Below are positions 19,859 to 30,547 of a stretch of DNA of 64,000 bases, in pieces; the stretch's first letter is position 1; every line of letters begins with the position of its first letter. The translations under genes were made by a program, and so were the position numbers. Where the stretch lies: positions 1 to 64,000 of the forward strand of contig JAPHSY010000021.1 in the NCBI GenBank assembly GCA_026196495.1. The letters run 5' to 3'. The DNA is from Magnetovibrio sp. GTDB lineage: Bacteria > Pseudomonadota > Alphaproteobacteria > Rhodospirillales > Magnetovibrionaceae. The notes beneath the pieces are model-generated. The model made no database searches, had not been told where the DNA came from, and was given only the letters and a program-made list of their open reading frames with translations.

Positions 19859-20155
19859 ATGAACGATTCACCAACCACACCACCCAAACAGTCTTTACCT
19901 AAAGGTTTTTCATCTCCTGAAGAGTTTTTGGAGATGCGAATAAACAAGGTCGCCACGGCTAAACCCTCAAAGCCAATAATCAAATACGGCTATCTTCATG
20001 CATTTTGGATTGGGGCCGCCTTATTGTTATGGGGCATGTTGATGGGCATTCCAATATTGCCAAAAATCGGTCTGTTGATGTGGTTTTTTGGATTTCTAAT
20101 GCATTATAAATCCATCAAAAAACGTAATATCTTCATAAACAAACGCAACCCTTAA
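19859..20155 (+). CDS. Small hypothetical membrane protein
   Basis: Two hydrophobic segments in the C-terminal half; start uncertain (ORF opens at 19790). Confidence 0.5.
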   Translation: MNDSPTTPPKQSLPKGFSSPEEFLEMRINKVATAKPSKPIIKYGYLHAFWIGAALLLWGMLMGIPILPKIGLLMWFFGFLMHYKSIKKRNIFINKRNP

Positions 20156-20236
20156 GCTTGAGGGCTCACTTGCATTGTGTGACTGAATGAGGGACAAAGG
20201 CGTTCACCTCGTTAACGTCCAATTTGTGGAGCCCCC

Positions 20237-20575
20237 ATGGCCGACCTTCCCAGTTGCCCGAAATGCAATGAAGCTTACACCTATGAAGACGGTACCATGT
20301 TGATCTGCCCCATGTGTGCACACGAATGGGCAAAAGACGGCGCGCCAACCGAAGAAAGCACAGTCATCATCAAAGACGCCGTGGGCAACCCCTTAGCTGA
20401 TGGCGACACCGTGGTGGTCATCAAGGACCTGAAAGTCAAAGGAACGTCTTCTGTGGTAAAGGTGGGGACCAAGGTCAAAAACATTCGCTTGGTTGACGGC
20501 GATCACGATATAGATTGCAAAATATCTGGCATCGGTCAGATGGGGCTCAAATCAGAGTTTGTGAAGAAGGCTTAA
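20237..20575 (+). CDS. Zinc-ribbon PhnA/YjdM-family protein
   Basis: '[28 protein letters not shown]' plus PhnA core. Confidence 0.92.
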   Translation: MADLPSCPKCNEAYTYEDGTMLICPMCAHEWAKDGAPTEESTVIIKDAVGNPLADGDTVVVIKDLKVKGTSSVVKVGTKVKNIRLVDGDHDIDCKISGIGQMGLKSEFVKKA

Positions 20576-21288
20576 GCCGCAACGCTTTCATCCATCGGCA
20601 AACGAACACACATAACGGTGCCACCGTTCATCGCACGTTCAATTTCCAATTCGCCCCCCAGCAGCTGTGCCTTTTCCATAACCGTTTGCATACCCACGCC
20701 CCAACCTTTGCGGTTGGTGTGCGCAAACGATGTGGTCACCTGACCACCTTTCATCAGGCTGTTGATGATGGTCGTCGGCATGCCTTTGCCAGTGTCTCGA
20801 ACGACAAGGATAAGGGCTTCGTTTTTGCGGTTCACTTCACCCTTGACCGTCACGTGCCCGCCCTTGGGCGTGAATTTGATGCCGTTCGCAATCAAGTTTG
20901 ACATGATCTCATAGAGCAGCACGGGGTCGGTCTGCATAATGGGGAAATCAGTTGCGATCTCATAATCAAGATTTACACCACGTTCCTTGGCATCAAACTC
21001 AAAGGTTTCGATAATTTCAATGCAGAATTCATTAAAATCCAAAGGTTCCTTGCGCGTGATTGAATGCCCCTGGATAGATTCGTCAAGAACCCGTTCACAC
21101 ACCTGAGCCAAGCGCCGGGTGGCTTTGCCAATCCGATCAGCATAATCTTTGATTTCAGTGCTAGAAAGCTTTTTCCCAGATTCGCCCTTGATAAGGTTGG
21201 CGTAGCCTAACATCGTATTCAATGGATTGCCTACTTCGTGCGCAAATTGACGCAGCAATTCCATTTCACTTTTCTTAAAGCCAGACAT
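20572..21288 (-). CDS. Minimal soluble sensor histidine kinase
   Basis: H-box '[19 protein letters not shown]', N-box 'NLIANGIKF', 'DTGKGMP', no TM or sensor domain. Confidence 0.85.
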   Translation of the reverse strand: MSGFKKSEMELLRQFAHEVGNPLNTMLGYANLIKGESGKKLSSTEIKDYADRIGKATRRLAQVCERVLDESIQGHSITRKEPLDFNEFCIEIIETFEFDAKERGVNLDYEIATDFPIMQTDPVLLYEIMSNLIANGIKFTPKGGHVTVKGEVNRKNEALILVVRDTGKGMPTTIINSLMKGGQVTTSFAHTNRKGWGVGMQTVMEKAQLLGGELEIERAMNGGTVMCVRLPMDESVAA

Positions 21289-21370
21289 TGGAACCTGTAA
21301 TCTGTGGGCCCGAATTACATCGATTCCAGATAGTATATGATAAGTGCAATTTTGAATAGAGCGAATATAT

Positions 21371-21643
21371 TCACGTGCACTTCAAAGCCACATCAAGGAT
21401 AGAATCTGCATCATCTTCAGTGACTTCGTGGAAAAATGGACCACCGTGAATTTTTACATTTGGCCCTTCGCCACAATAGCCCATGCATTCCATGCGCTTC
21501 ACCACAATGTCGACTCCATCCTCCTCGATACGTTCCTTGGCATGTTTGCGCAACGCCCGAAACACTTCGCGTGACTTCGGGCCAATGCAAGCCTTACCAC
21601 CCTTTTTATTGATGCAAACGTATAGGATATGATCTGTCTTCAT
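21371..21643 (-). CDS. (2Fe-2S) ferredoxin, thioredoxin-like fold
   Basis: 'HILYVCINKKGGKACIGPKS...CMGYCGEGPNVKI'. Confidence 0.85.
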   Translation of the reverse strand: MKTDHILYVCINKKGGKACIGPKSREVFRALRKHAKERIEEDGVDIVVKRMECMGYCGEGPNVKIHGGPFFHEVTEDDADSILDVALKCT

Positions 21644-21663
21644 GTTGGCTATATCTCTGAATA

Positions 21664-21693
21664 AAAACGGCGGCCCATAAGAGCCGCCGTTTT
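21664..21693 (-). terminator. Terminator of pnt operon
   Basis: AAAACGGCGGC/GCCGCCGTTTT. Confidence 0.75.
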
Positions 21694-21713
21694 GCATTGA
21701 AGATGAACCGTTC

Positions 21714-23111
21714 TTAGTGCCCTAAAGCTTGAACAATTTCTTCGGTCATTTTTTTGGCATCACCAAACAACATCATAGTGTTGTCGGCGAAGAACAGGCT
21801 GTTCTCGACCCCGGCGTAACCGGAACTCATACCACGTTTCAAGAACAACACCGTACCGGCTTTTTCCACGTCCAGGATCGGCATACCGTAAATTGGGCTT
21901 TGCGGGTCCGTTTTCGCGGCCGGGTTGGTGACGTCATTGGCACCAATGACAAAGGCAACGTCTGCGGTGGAGAATTCAGAGTTGATTTCTTCCAGCTCAA
22001 ACACTTCGTCATAGGGCACGTTGGCTTCCGCCAACAACACGTTCATATGACCAGGCATACGACCGGCAACCGGGTGAATGGCGTATTTGACTTCAACGCC
22101 TTCATCCTTCAACAGATCGCCCATTTCACGCAGAGCATGTTGCGCTTGTGCCACCGCCATACCGTAACCGGGAACGATGATAACCTTGGATGCATTGCCC
22201 ATAATGAAGCTGGCGTCATCGGCAGAGCCTGACTTCACAGAGCCCCCGGAACCACCAGCTGGCGCAGCTGCACCGCCCGTTTCGGAACCAAAGCCACCCA
22301 ACAACACGTTCCAGATAGAACGGTTCATGCCTTTACACATGATATAGGACAGGATCGCACCCGAAGCACCAACCAGCGCACCGGTCACGATCAGCAATGG
22401 GTTGCCCAAGGTAAAGCCGATACCGGCTGCTGCCCAACCTGAATAGGAGTTCAGCATGGACACGACCACAGGCATATCCGCACCACCGATGGGGATAATG
22501 ATCAAGAAGCCCAGCACAAAGGCCAAAGCCGCCAACATCCAAAATGCGGTATATTGTTCAGTCGTTGCAAACAGATAGAACAAGAACACCATCACAACAC
22601 CCAGAACAGCGTTCAAAGCGTGCTGCATCGGGAAGGTGATCGGTGCACCGCTCATCACGCCTTGCAACTTAGCAAACGCAATCAGAGAGCCGGAGAACGT
22701 GATGGCACCAATGGCGGTACCCAGCCCCATTTCAATCAAGCTGGCCGGAGCAATCGAACCCGGTGCGCCAAGGCCATAAGCCAAAGGATTGTAAAGAGCT
22801 GCGGTTGCCACAAACACAGCGGCCAAACCAACCAAAGAGTGGAAGGCAGCAACCAACTGTGGCAAAGCCGTCATTTCGATCTTCAAAGCCACAACGGTAC
22901 CAATGGCACCACCGATCAGAAGACCCGCAATAATCACCGGATAGCTGACCACGTTGGGATCAATCAAGGTCGTCGCAATGGCGATAACCATACCGATGAT
23001 GCCGAGCATATTGCCGCGACGTGAGCTTTCCGGGTGAGAGAGACCACGCAGTGCCAAAATAAAGCACACAGACGCGATCAGATAAGCAAAAGCGCTCATG
23101 TTTTCAGTCAT
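21714..23111 (-). CDS. pntB: NAD(P) transhydrogenase subunit beta
   Basis: 'VIIVPGYGMAVAQAQHALREM' and C-terminal NADP domain. Confidence 0.96.
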   Translation of the reverse strand: MTENMSAFAYLIASVCFILALRGLSHPESSRRGNMLGIIGMVIAIATTLIDPNVVSYPVIIAGLLIGGAIGTVVALKIEMTALPQLVAAFHSLVGLAAVFVATAALYNPLAYGLGAPGSIAPASLIEMGLGTAIGAITFSGSLIAFAKLQGVMSGAPITFPMQHALNAVLGVVMVFLFYLFATTEQYTAFWMLAALAFVLGFLIIIPIGGADMPVVVSMLNSYSGWAAAGIGFTLGNPLLIVTGALVGASGAILSYIMCKGMNRSIWNVLLGGFGSETGGAAAPAGGSGGSVKSGSADDASFIMGNASKVIIVPGYGMAVAQAQHALREMGDLLKDEGVEVKYAIHPVAGRMPGHMNVLLAEANVPYDEVFELEEINSEFSTADVAFVIGANDVTNPAAKTDPQSPIYGMPILDVEKAGTVLFLKRGMSSGYAGVENSLFFADNTMMLFGDAKKMTEEIVQALGH

Positions 23112-23123
23112 ATCAGCGCCCCC

Positions 23124-23537
23124 CTATTTCTTTTTCTTTTTGAACATCTGAAGCATACGCTGCGTCACAATGAAGCCACCGAAAATGTTTACGGAGGCCA
23201 AAGTCACGGCAACGAAGCCCATGATCTTCGAAAAGTTCATATCGGCCGGACCCGCGGCGATGAGAGCACCGACGATAATCACGGATGAAATGGCGTTGGT
23301 AACGCCCATGAGAGGCGAGTGCAGTGCAGGCGTCACGCTCCACACCACGAAGTAGCCGACAAAACACGCCAGCACGAAAACCGTAAACAGCGCAACGAAG
23401 GAAAAGCCTTCCGCCGGAGCTGCCGTTTGTACGGCCATCATTGCGGCATCACCTGCCAGTTGATTTGCCTGTATCGCAAGGTCGGTGGCACTTTCAGCCA
23501 ATTTTCCCGATTGCGCTGCAATTGAAGCTGCGTCCAT
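23124..23537 (-). CDS. pntAB: NAD(P) transhydrogenase subunit alpha part 2
   Basis: '[32 protein letters not shown]'. Confidence 0.95.
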   Translation of the reverse strand: MDAASIAAQSGKLAESATDLAIQANQLAGDAAMMAVQTAAPAEGFSFVALFTVFVLACFVGYFVVWSVTPALHSPLMGVTNAISSVIIVGALIAAGPADMNFSKIMGFVAVTLASVNIFGGFIVTQRMLQMFKKKKK

Positions 23538-23540
23538 GAC

Positions 23541-24683
23541 TTAAGCCTCCTTGCCGGTCAACATCGGATGAACCAGTGCGCCGTCTTTGCACACGCAAGT
23601 GCCGGACACGGTTTCATCTTCGAAGTCGAAGTTGATGGTTTTCGCTTCCTTGTCCACATGTGGACTTAGGAAATTGAAGAGGTTCTTCGCAAACAGTTGG
23701 CTTGCGTCTTTGGGCAAACGACCCGGCACATTGGCGTGACCAATGATGCGTGCACCATTTTTGGCCTTCACCACTTTGCCCAGCTTTGAACCTTCGACAT
23801 TGCCACCCGCTTCCACCGCCAAATCCACCAACACAGAACCTGCACCCATGGAGGCCACCATTTCTTTGGTCACCAAAATCGGGGCTTTACGTCCCGGAAT
23901 CAGTGCCGTGGTGATGACGATGTCTTGCTTTTTGATGTGTTCAGCAACAACAGCTTTTTGCTTCTCGAAATATTCGGGAGGCATCTGCTTGGCGTAGCCA
24001 CCATCCGTCTCAGCGTCTTTTTCCATTTCCTCATCAACGGTAAGGAACTTGCCGCCAAGGCTTTCAACCTGTTCACGGGTTGCCGGACGGACGTCGGTGG
24101 CGGTCACAACCGCGCCCAAACGTTTGGCCGTAGCGATGGCTTGCAGCCCCGCAACACCAACACCCATGATAAAGACCTTGGCCGGAGCAATGGTGCCCGC
24201 CGCTGTCATCATCATCGGCATGGCCGATCCGTATTCGCTACAAGCATCCAAAACAGACTTGTAGCCCGCCAAGTTGGATTGGGAAGACAGGATGTCCATG
24301 GACTGGGCCCGCGAAATACGTGGCATCAATTCCATAGCAAATACCGTCAGGCCCGCTTTGGCCATGGCTTCCATATCCGCCTTTTCGGTCAAGGCTGACA
24401 TATGGGCGCAAACAACGGCACCCTTTTTCATCAGCTTGATCTCGTCCGCGCTGGGGCGTTGAATTTTCAACACCACATCCGCGTCCTTCAAGGCAGCAGA
24501 AGCACTGGCCGCAATACTTGCGCCCGCGTCTTTAAATTCTTTGTCGGTGATGGAAGCGGCAGCACCTGCGCCTTTTTCCACCGTTACGTCGAAGCCGAAG
24601 CCGACAAGCTTCTTCACCATCTCAGCTGATGCAGCAATGCGCGTCTCACCTTGATGGAGCTCCTTTGGAATTGCGATTTTCAT
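23541..24683 (-). CDS. pntAA: NAD(P) transhydrogenase subunit alpha part 1
   Basis: 'MKIAIPKELHQGETRIAASAEMVKKL' and NAD-binding domain. Confidence 0.96.
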   Translation of the reverse strand: MKIAIPKELHQGETRIAASAEMVKKLVGFGFDVTVEKGAGAAASITDKEFKDAGASIAASASAALKDADVVLKIQRPSADEIKLMKKGAVVCAHMSALTEKADMEAMAKAGLTVFAMELMPRISRAQSMDILSSQSNLAGYKSVLDACSEYGSAMPMMMTAAGTIAPAKVFIMGVGVAGLQAIATAKRLGAVVTATDVRPATREQVESLGGKFLTVDEEMEKDAETDGGYAKQMPPEYFEKQKAVVAEHIKKQDIVITTALIPGRKAPILVTKEMVASMGAGSVLVDLAVEAGGNVEGSKLGKVVKAKNGARIIGHANVPGRLPKDASQLFAKNLFNFLSPHVDKEAKTINFDFEDETVSGTCVCKDGALVHPMLTGKEA

Positions 24684-24921
24684 AATGAACCGTCTTAACC
24701 TGGGAGATCCCTAAAATTACTCAGTCAATTTTTATGCCCGCTTGTTTCGGGTTACACAAGTGTTGCGTTGCACAAAAACGAAAAAACTATGTATTTTTTT
24801 TAATGGTACCTCAGATGTTACACCTACCCATTTGGGCAGCTAAAGCCCTTAAGTTCCGGGCTATATTAGATTTTTTTTATGTATTATCACGTCAAACTTG
24901 GCGTACAACAGAAGCTTGGTT

Positions 24922-25824
24922 ATGCTGGGATTCATGAAGCATTTCTCACACACTTTAAAAACCCTAGGTTTAGCTCTGGCTGTGTTTTTGGGCACCTCCC
25001 CATTGGGGTTGTCTTGGGCTGCAGAACCCGCAAAAAACATACAAGAGCTTCATTTGCGCTATGAAGCTTACTGGTCCGGCTTTCACATCGCCGACTTCAC
25101 CCTTTCCATGTTGAACGGTGGCGGCACCTATAAAAACAATTTCATTTTGGAATCACGGGGGCTGGTGGGATTTTTTACCGACTTGGACGCCACCGCCCAA
25201 AGCCACGGCCAAATCGTTCACTCCCAGGCTTCACCGTCAGCAGAATACAAACCACAACACTACCACACCAAATACACCAGCAAAAAACACCTACGCTGGG
25301 TTGACATCTCGTTCGAAAACGACACTGCCCCAGCCATCGCTAAAACCGGCACATCCCCAATTCCTGGGTGGGAAGAACGCTGGAACCCCAAAGACAAAGG
25401 TCCGGAAATTCTTGAAAAGGTCGAGCCCAAACACCGTGTGGACGTCAATGATCCGCTCACATTAATCCCACAATTGATGGCGACCATACGTTCACATTTT
25501 GAAGGCGGTCCGAAAGAAGCCGTTCTCAAAGGCTTTGATGGGCGTCGACGGTTCGATGCCAAAATCACCTATCTAGGTCCTGCAACCCGTAATGTTCGAG
25601 ACACCATTTATGAAACGTATCGGGTGCGCATAAAGCCCATCCCCGTGGCTGGTTTTAAAAAACGTCACCAAAAAATCTGGAACAAAGCAGCCTATGACTT
25701 TTATCTCAGCCGAGACGGAAACTTCATACCTGTTCAAATCGCACCCGTAGGATCGGGACCGACGATGAACCTTTTACGTATTTGTGATGAGCCGTGCAGC
25801 CTGGAAGACGAAGGCGAGAGCTAG
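24922..25824 (+). CDS. DUF3108-like secreted protein
   Basis: Signal-like N-terminus; 'LHLRYEAYWSGFHIADFTLSMLNGGGTYKNNFILESRGLVGFFTDL'. Confidence 0.75.
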   Translation: MLGFMKHFSHTLKTLGLALAVFLGTSPLGLSWAAEPAKNIQELHLRYEAYWSGFHIADFTLSMLNGGGTYKNNFILESRGLVGFFTDLDATAQSHGQIVHSQASPSAEYKPQHYHTKYTSKKHLRWVDISFENDTAPAIAKTGTSPIPGWEERWNPKDKGPEILEKVEPKHRVDVNDPLTLIPQLMATIRSHFEGGPKEAVLKGFDGRRRFDAKITYLGPATRNVRDTIYETYRVRIKPIPVAGFKKRHQKIWNKAAYDFYLSRDGNFIPVQIAPVGSGPTMNLLRICDEPCSLEDEGES

Positions 25825-26717
25825 CCCGCCTTGGCTACCGCATTTTGGGCACGGACACGTTCCATGACTTCAGCTTTATAGACTTTAAAGTGATCACGGA
25901 TACCGTCGAGACGGTCTGCTGTTCCTTCACCAAACATAAAGTCTAGTTTCAGGCTTTCTTCATCATCCCACAAAGCCCTGAAGAGATCAGAGAACAACGC
26001 CGTAAACAGCAGTTGGAAGTGTTGGTCTTCAAACAAGAACCCTGATTTTCGTTCGGTCACATTGTTCAGGATGGAGATAAAATTGCGACGCGCCCAATCG
26101 AAATCTTCAAATTTCAACAAAATACGGATCAAGATGTTATAGGCAAATCGTTTGTGACGATCATTGGCACCGATCATCTTCCAGATCTCACCATCATCAT
26201 CCGTCTGGAACTGGCTCAGCAGTTCTTGAGCTTCAACATTAAGTTCACTGTAAAGAACTTCGCCCAGCAGTTTATCCAGATAATTATCAAACCCCATGAC
26301 CACTTCGCGCGGGAATATAGGGTTTTCTGGGTCGGCAAACAGATGTGAGAACCGCCCAGCAATCAAACGCAACAGGAACTTTGAACGATTACCTGTTTCT
26401 TCGGGAGCTTCGGCCTTTTGATCAACCGGTTTATCCGTGCTCTTGTTTTGCGCATAAAGCGGCTGTTCCTTGCGGAGATGTTCGGCGACTTCGTTTCCAT
26501 GATTAAGCAGATTGGTGCGGACCACCACTTCGATTTCACGCACCAGCTCTTTAATATCATCATCCAGCTTGGCGGTTTTTTTATCACGCGTGAGCAACCC
26601 ATGACGCATCATCAGGTCCAACGTTGACCGAATAATGGTCTTTGTTGCAGCTGTCGAACGGTGTGCAACCTGAATGGTGCCTCCACCTTCATATGGATCG
26701 TCTTCGAGTTCGAACAT
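25821..26717 (-). CDS. Conserved hypothetical protein
   Basis: 298-aa intact ORF, soluble. Confidence 0.6.
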   Translation of the reverse strand: MFELEDDPYEGGGTIQVAHRSTAATKTIIRSTLDLMMRHGLLTRDKKTAKLDDDIKELVREIEVVVRTNLLNHGNEVAEHLRKEQPLYAQNKSTDKPVDQKAEAPEETGNRSKFLLRLIAGRFSHLFADPENPIFPREVVMGFDNYLDKLLGEVLYSELNVEAQELLSQFQTDDDGEIWKMIGANDRHKRFAYNILIRILLKFEDFDWARRNFISILNNVTERKSGFLFEDQHFQLLFTALFSDLFRALWDDEESLKLDFMFGEGTADRLDGIRDHFKVYKAEVMERVRAQNAVAKAG

Positions 26718-26891
26718 CTTCGAAATCCGCTGGGCTCTGCAGGTTTTCTGCGTGTAATTCTATATTATATATAGTGCACAAGTGGCGCTGACAGATGAGA
26801 ATCACCCCGACAGCGTAAATATATGTTTAACACACTTAACCCTAACAGTTCCCTAAGGGCTTGTAAGCAAGGATTTAACCACAGCTCATTC

Positions 26892-28667
26892 TTAGTTGAG
26901 CATCTCCAGCTCATCAATAAAGCCCGACACCACTTTTAGACCCCGCGTCCAAAATTCAGGATCACTGGCATCCAAGCCAAAGGGGGCCAGCAACTCCTTA
27001 TGTCGCTTGGTGCCGCCAGCGGCCAACATCTCCAAGTATTTCTGCTGAAAACCTTCATGGCCTTGGGCAAACACGTCATAAAGCGAATTCACCAAACAGT
27101 CGCCAAACGCATAGGCATAGACATAAAACGGGGTGTGCACAAAGTGTGGAATGTAGGCCCAATAATTTTGATAACTATCATCAAAACGAATTGCCGGGCC
27201 TAAGCTTTCGCCTTGGACCTCCATCCAGATTTCCCCCAGACGTTCAACCGACAGCTCACCTTTTTTACGTTCATCATGGACATGACGCTCAAATTCATGG
27301 AAGGCCACCTGGCGCACAACGGTGTTGAGCATGTCTTCAACTTTGCCCGCCAACAAGATACGACGACGCGCCGGGTCTTGTTCACCATCCACCATTTTAC
27401 GAAACGTCAGCATCTCACCAAAGACTGAAGCTGTTTCCGCCGTTGTCAACGGAGTGTCTGCCATCAAAGCGCCCTGATCAGCCGCCAAGACTTGATGAAC
27501 GCCATGGCCCAATTCATGTGCCAAAGTCATCACATCACGGGCTTTGCCATGGAAGTTCAGCAAAATATATGGATGCACACTGGGTACGACCGGGTGCGAG
27601 AACGCACCTGAATCTTTGCCTTCACGAGGTTTGGCATCAATCCAATCCTCATCAAAGAACCGTCCGGCGACGTCCTTCATCGAAGGTTCAAACGCATGAT
27701 AGGCATCCAACACCATGGATTTGGCTTGATCCCATTTAAACTTGGCTGCACTGTCATCAGGCAGCGGCGCATTGCGGTCCCAATAATCCAGAACCTCTTT
27801 ACCAAACCACTTAGCCTTCAATTTGTAATAGCGATGGGCCAAATTGGCGTACTGTGAGCGCACCGATGACACCAACGCATCCACCACTTCGTCTTCAACT
27901 TGGTTGGATAGGTTGCGTTCAGATACTGGGCGTTCATATTTACGCCAGCGGTCTTCGATGTCTTTGTCTTTGGCCAGCGTATTGGTGATCAAAGCCAGCA
28001 AGCGAACATTACTGTCTAAGACTTTACCAAATCCAGCAGATGCTGCTTTGCGTTTATTTTCATCTTTATCCGATAATAAGTTTAAGACCTCTGATTGGGT
28101 CAGGCCTTCGCCCACGCCCTCAACGTCAAAACGCATATCGGCAAAGGTTTCTTCGAACAACCGCACCCAGGCAGACCGCCCGGTGACGGATTTTTCCAAC
28201 AACAACTTTTCAATATCATCGCTGAGCTGATGATCACGATACATACGCACTTCACCGAGCCATGGCTGATAACGTGCAGAAGCATCGTCTTTGAGCTTTT
28301 CAGCCAAGACACCATCTTCAAGGCGATTGATTTCCAAGGTGAAAAACAAGGTATCAGACGAAATCTCGGTCACACGTTCTTGTAGGGTTTGATAAAATCG
28401 CCCCACTTCACCATCGCCAGTATTGACGGAAAACAGCAGTTGGCCGTAGCTCATGGTTTTGTGGAGAATTTCCGAGATTACTTCGTATTCAGCAATCGCA
28501 GTGCCGAATTGAGCACCACTGAGGCCCGCAAGCTTCCCCGCATAGTTATCCGCAAAGCTCTTTGAACGTTTCATTGCCTCTTCTAAATCGGATTCGAGCT
28601 GAGAATCATCAGGCCCAGAATAGAGGTGTGAAAGGTCCCATTGGGGGAGTTCTGCGGTTTGCGCCAT
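26892..28667 (-). CDS. pepF: M3-family oligoendopeptidase F
   Basis: HELGHGVHQ zinc motif; start placed at MAQTAELPQWDLS. Confidence 0.92.
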   Translation of the reverse strand: MAQTAELPQWDLSHLYSGPDDSQLESDLEEAMKRSKSFADNYAGKLAGLSGAQFGTAIAEYEVISEILHKTMSYGQLLFSVNTGDGEVGRFYQTLQERVTEISSDTLFFTLEINRLEDGVLAEKLKDDASARYQPWLGEVRMYRDHQLSDDIEKLLLEKSVTGRSAWVRLFEETFADMRFDVEGVGEGLTQSEVLNLLSDKDENKRKAASAGFGKVLDSNVRLLALITNTLAKDKDIEDRWRKYERPVSERNLSNQVEDEVVDALVSSVRSQYANLAHRYYKLKAKWFGKEVLDYWDRNAPLPDDSAAKFKWDQAKSMVLDAYHAFEPSMKDVAGRFFDEDWIDAKPREGKDSGAFSHPVVPSVHPYILLNFHGKARDVMTLAHELGHGVHQVLAADQGALMADTPLTTAETASVFGEMLTFRKMVDGEQDPARRRILLAGKVEDMLNTVVRQVAFHEFERHVHDERKKGELSVERLGEIWMEVQGESLGPAIRFDDSYQNYWAYIPHFVHTPFYVYAYAFGDCLVNSLYDVFAQGHEGFQQKYLEMLAAGGTKRHKELLAPFGLDASDPEFWTRGLKVVSGFIDELEMLN

Positions 28668-28759
28668 GTTTTCTTCTCCTAAAAGGCCATCTTGACCGAT
28701 AACCTGATATAAGGTTGGAATGTGCTTCAGCACAATACGCAATGTGGGGATTATCGACC

Positions 28760-30547
28760 ATGACGACACAAAACTGGCCCAACCTGGTCTCAATGTTCTT
28801 CGACCAGGTGGAAAAACACGGCGAACACCCGTTTTTGTGGGCCAAACGTGATGGAAAGTGGCATGCCCTTACGTGGCGTGAAGTGGCCATGCAGGTCACG
28901 GAATTGGCACGCGGGCTTCAAGCTTTGGGCGTCAAAAACGGCGAACGCGTCGTATTGGTATCCGAAAATCGCCCCGAATGGCTGATTGCCGATATGGCGA
29001 TTATGGCAGCTGGCGGCATCACAGTCCCTGCCTATACCACCAATACCGTGGATGATCACCGCCACATCGTCGAACATTCCCAAGCTGTGGGGATGATCAT
29101 TTCCACCCCTAAACTTGCCGAAAAAGCATTGCAAGCGGGACATCTCTCAGATCTCACCCACTTTGCGGTGATGATCGAAGAGATGGAGTTGAAACAAAGC
29201 CTCAACCTGGATGTTTTGAGTTGGCAAGCCGCACTGAACCGTGGCGGTCATACCCAAACCAACATTTCAGAAGAGGCTGTGCAGCTTAACAAATACGACA
29301 CCGCCTGTATCATTTACACATCCGGCACAGGCGGAACCCCCAAAGGGGTGATGCTCAGCCATGCATCCATAATGCACAATCTTAGCGGTGCGACTTATGT
29401 CTTAAAAAAATTGGGCCTGAACGATGAAGTGTTTTTGTCATTCCTGCCTTTGTCTCACAGCTATGAACACACCGCCGGTCAGTTCTGGCCAATGGCTTTG
29501 GGGGCACAAATTTATTATGCAGAAGGTGCCGACCAGCTTTTGAACAACATGGCAGAAGTGAAACCCACCATCATGATGGCGGTGCCAAGGCTTTATGAAA
29601 TGATGCATGCCCGCATTTCCCGCGGCGTCGAAAAGCAAGGCGGTAAAAAAGAAAAGCTGTTCAACAAAACTGTCGAACTCGGCGTCAAAATGTTTGAAGC
29701 CTCTAACTCTTTAAGTTTTTGGGAAAAAGTTCAGAACGCCGTACTTGAACGCTTGGTACGCGCGAAGGTTCGCGAAAAGTTTGGAGGCCGTCTTAAAGCC
29801 TTTGTCTCCGGTGGCGCTCCCCTCAACCCTGATATCGGATTGTTCTTCACCGCCATCGGCATTCGTATTCTCCAAGGCTATGGACAAACGGAATCTGGTC
29901 CGGTGGTTAGCGCCAATGTACCTGAAAAAGTTAAAATGCACGGTGTCGGCCCAATCTTCCCCGACACCGAAGTTCGCATTGCCGAAGACGGCGAAATTTT
30001 GGTCAAAGGTGAGCTGGTGATGAACGGCTACTGGCGCGATAGTCCCGCCACCGATGCCGCCATTGTTGATGGCTGGCTCCACACTGGTGACATCGGCATC
30101 ATTGATGAAGATGGACATCTACACATCACGGATCGCAAAAAAGACATCATCGTCAATTCCGGCGGTGACAACATAGCCCCGCAAAGGGTCGAAGGAATTC
30201 TTACACTTGAGCCTCAAATCGCACAGGCTATGGTCTTTGGTGACAAGCGTCCACACTTGGTGGCGTTGTTGGTACCGGACCAAGACTGGTTAAAAGAATG
30301 GGCCCAGGAAAACAGCAAGCCTAATAACTTGGTAGATCTTGCAACTGACGAAGACCTACACAAAGCGCTCTCAACTTCCGTGACACACGTGAACAAGCAA
30401 CTTTCAAACATTGAAAAGGTGCGCAAGTTCATCATTGCACAAGAACCGTTCAGCATTGATAACGCGCAAATGACACCGACCCTAAAAGTGCGGCGTCATA
30501 AAATCAAAGATGTATATGGTGATGCCTTAAAAGCACTCTACGGTTAA
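28760..30547 (+). CDS. Long-chain acyl-CoA synthetase
   Basis: 'CIIYTSGTGGTPKGVMLSHASIMHN', 'DRKKDIIVNSGGDNIAPQRVE'. Confidence 0.92.
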   Translation: MTTQNWPNLVSMFFDQVEKHGEHPFLWAKRDGKWHALTWREVAMQVTELARGLQALGVKNGERVVLVSENRPEWLIADMAIMAAGGITVPAYTTNTVDDHRHIVEHSQAVGMIISTPKLAEKALQAGHLSDLTHFAVMIEEMELKQSLNLDVLSWQAALNRGGHTQTNISEEAVQLNKYDTACIIYTSGTGGTPKGVMLSHASIMHNLSGATYVLKKLGLNDEVFLSFLPLSHSYEHTAGQFWPMALGAQIYYAEGADQLLNNMAEVKPTIMMAVPRLYEMMHARISRGVEKQGGKKEKLFNKTVELGVKMFEASNSLSFWEKVQNAVLERLVRAKVREKFGGRLKAFVSGGAPLNPDIGLFFTAIGIRILQGYGQTESGPVVSANVPEKVKMHGVGPIFPDTEVRIAEDGEILVKGELVMNGYWRDSPATDAAIVDGWLHTGDIGIIDEDGHLHITDRKKDIIVNSGGDNIAPQRVEGILTLEPQIAQAMVFGDKRPHLVALLVPDQDWLKEWAQENSKPNNLVDLATDEDLHKALSTSVTHVNKQLSNIEKVRKFIIAQEPFSIDNAQMTPTLKVRRHKIKDVYGDALKALYG

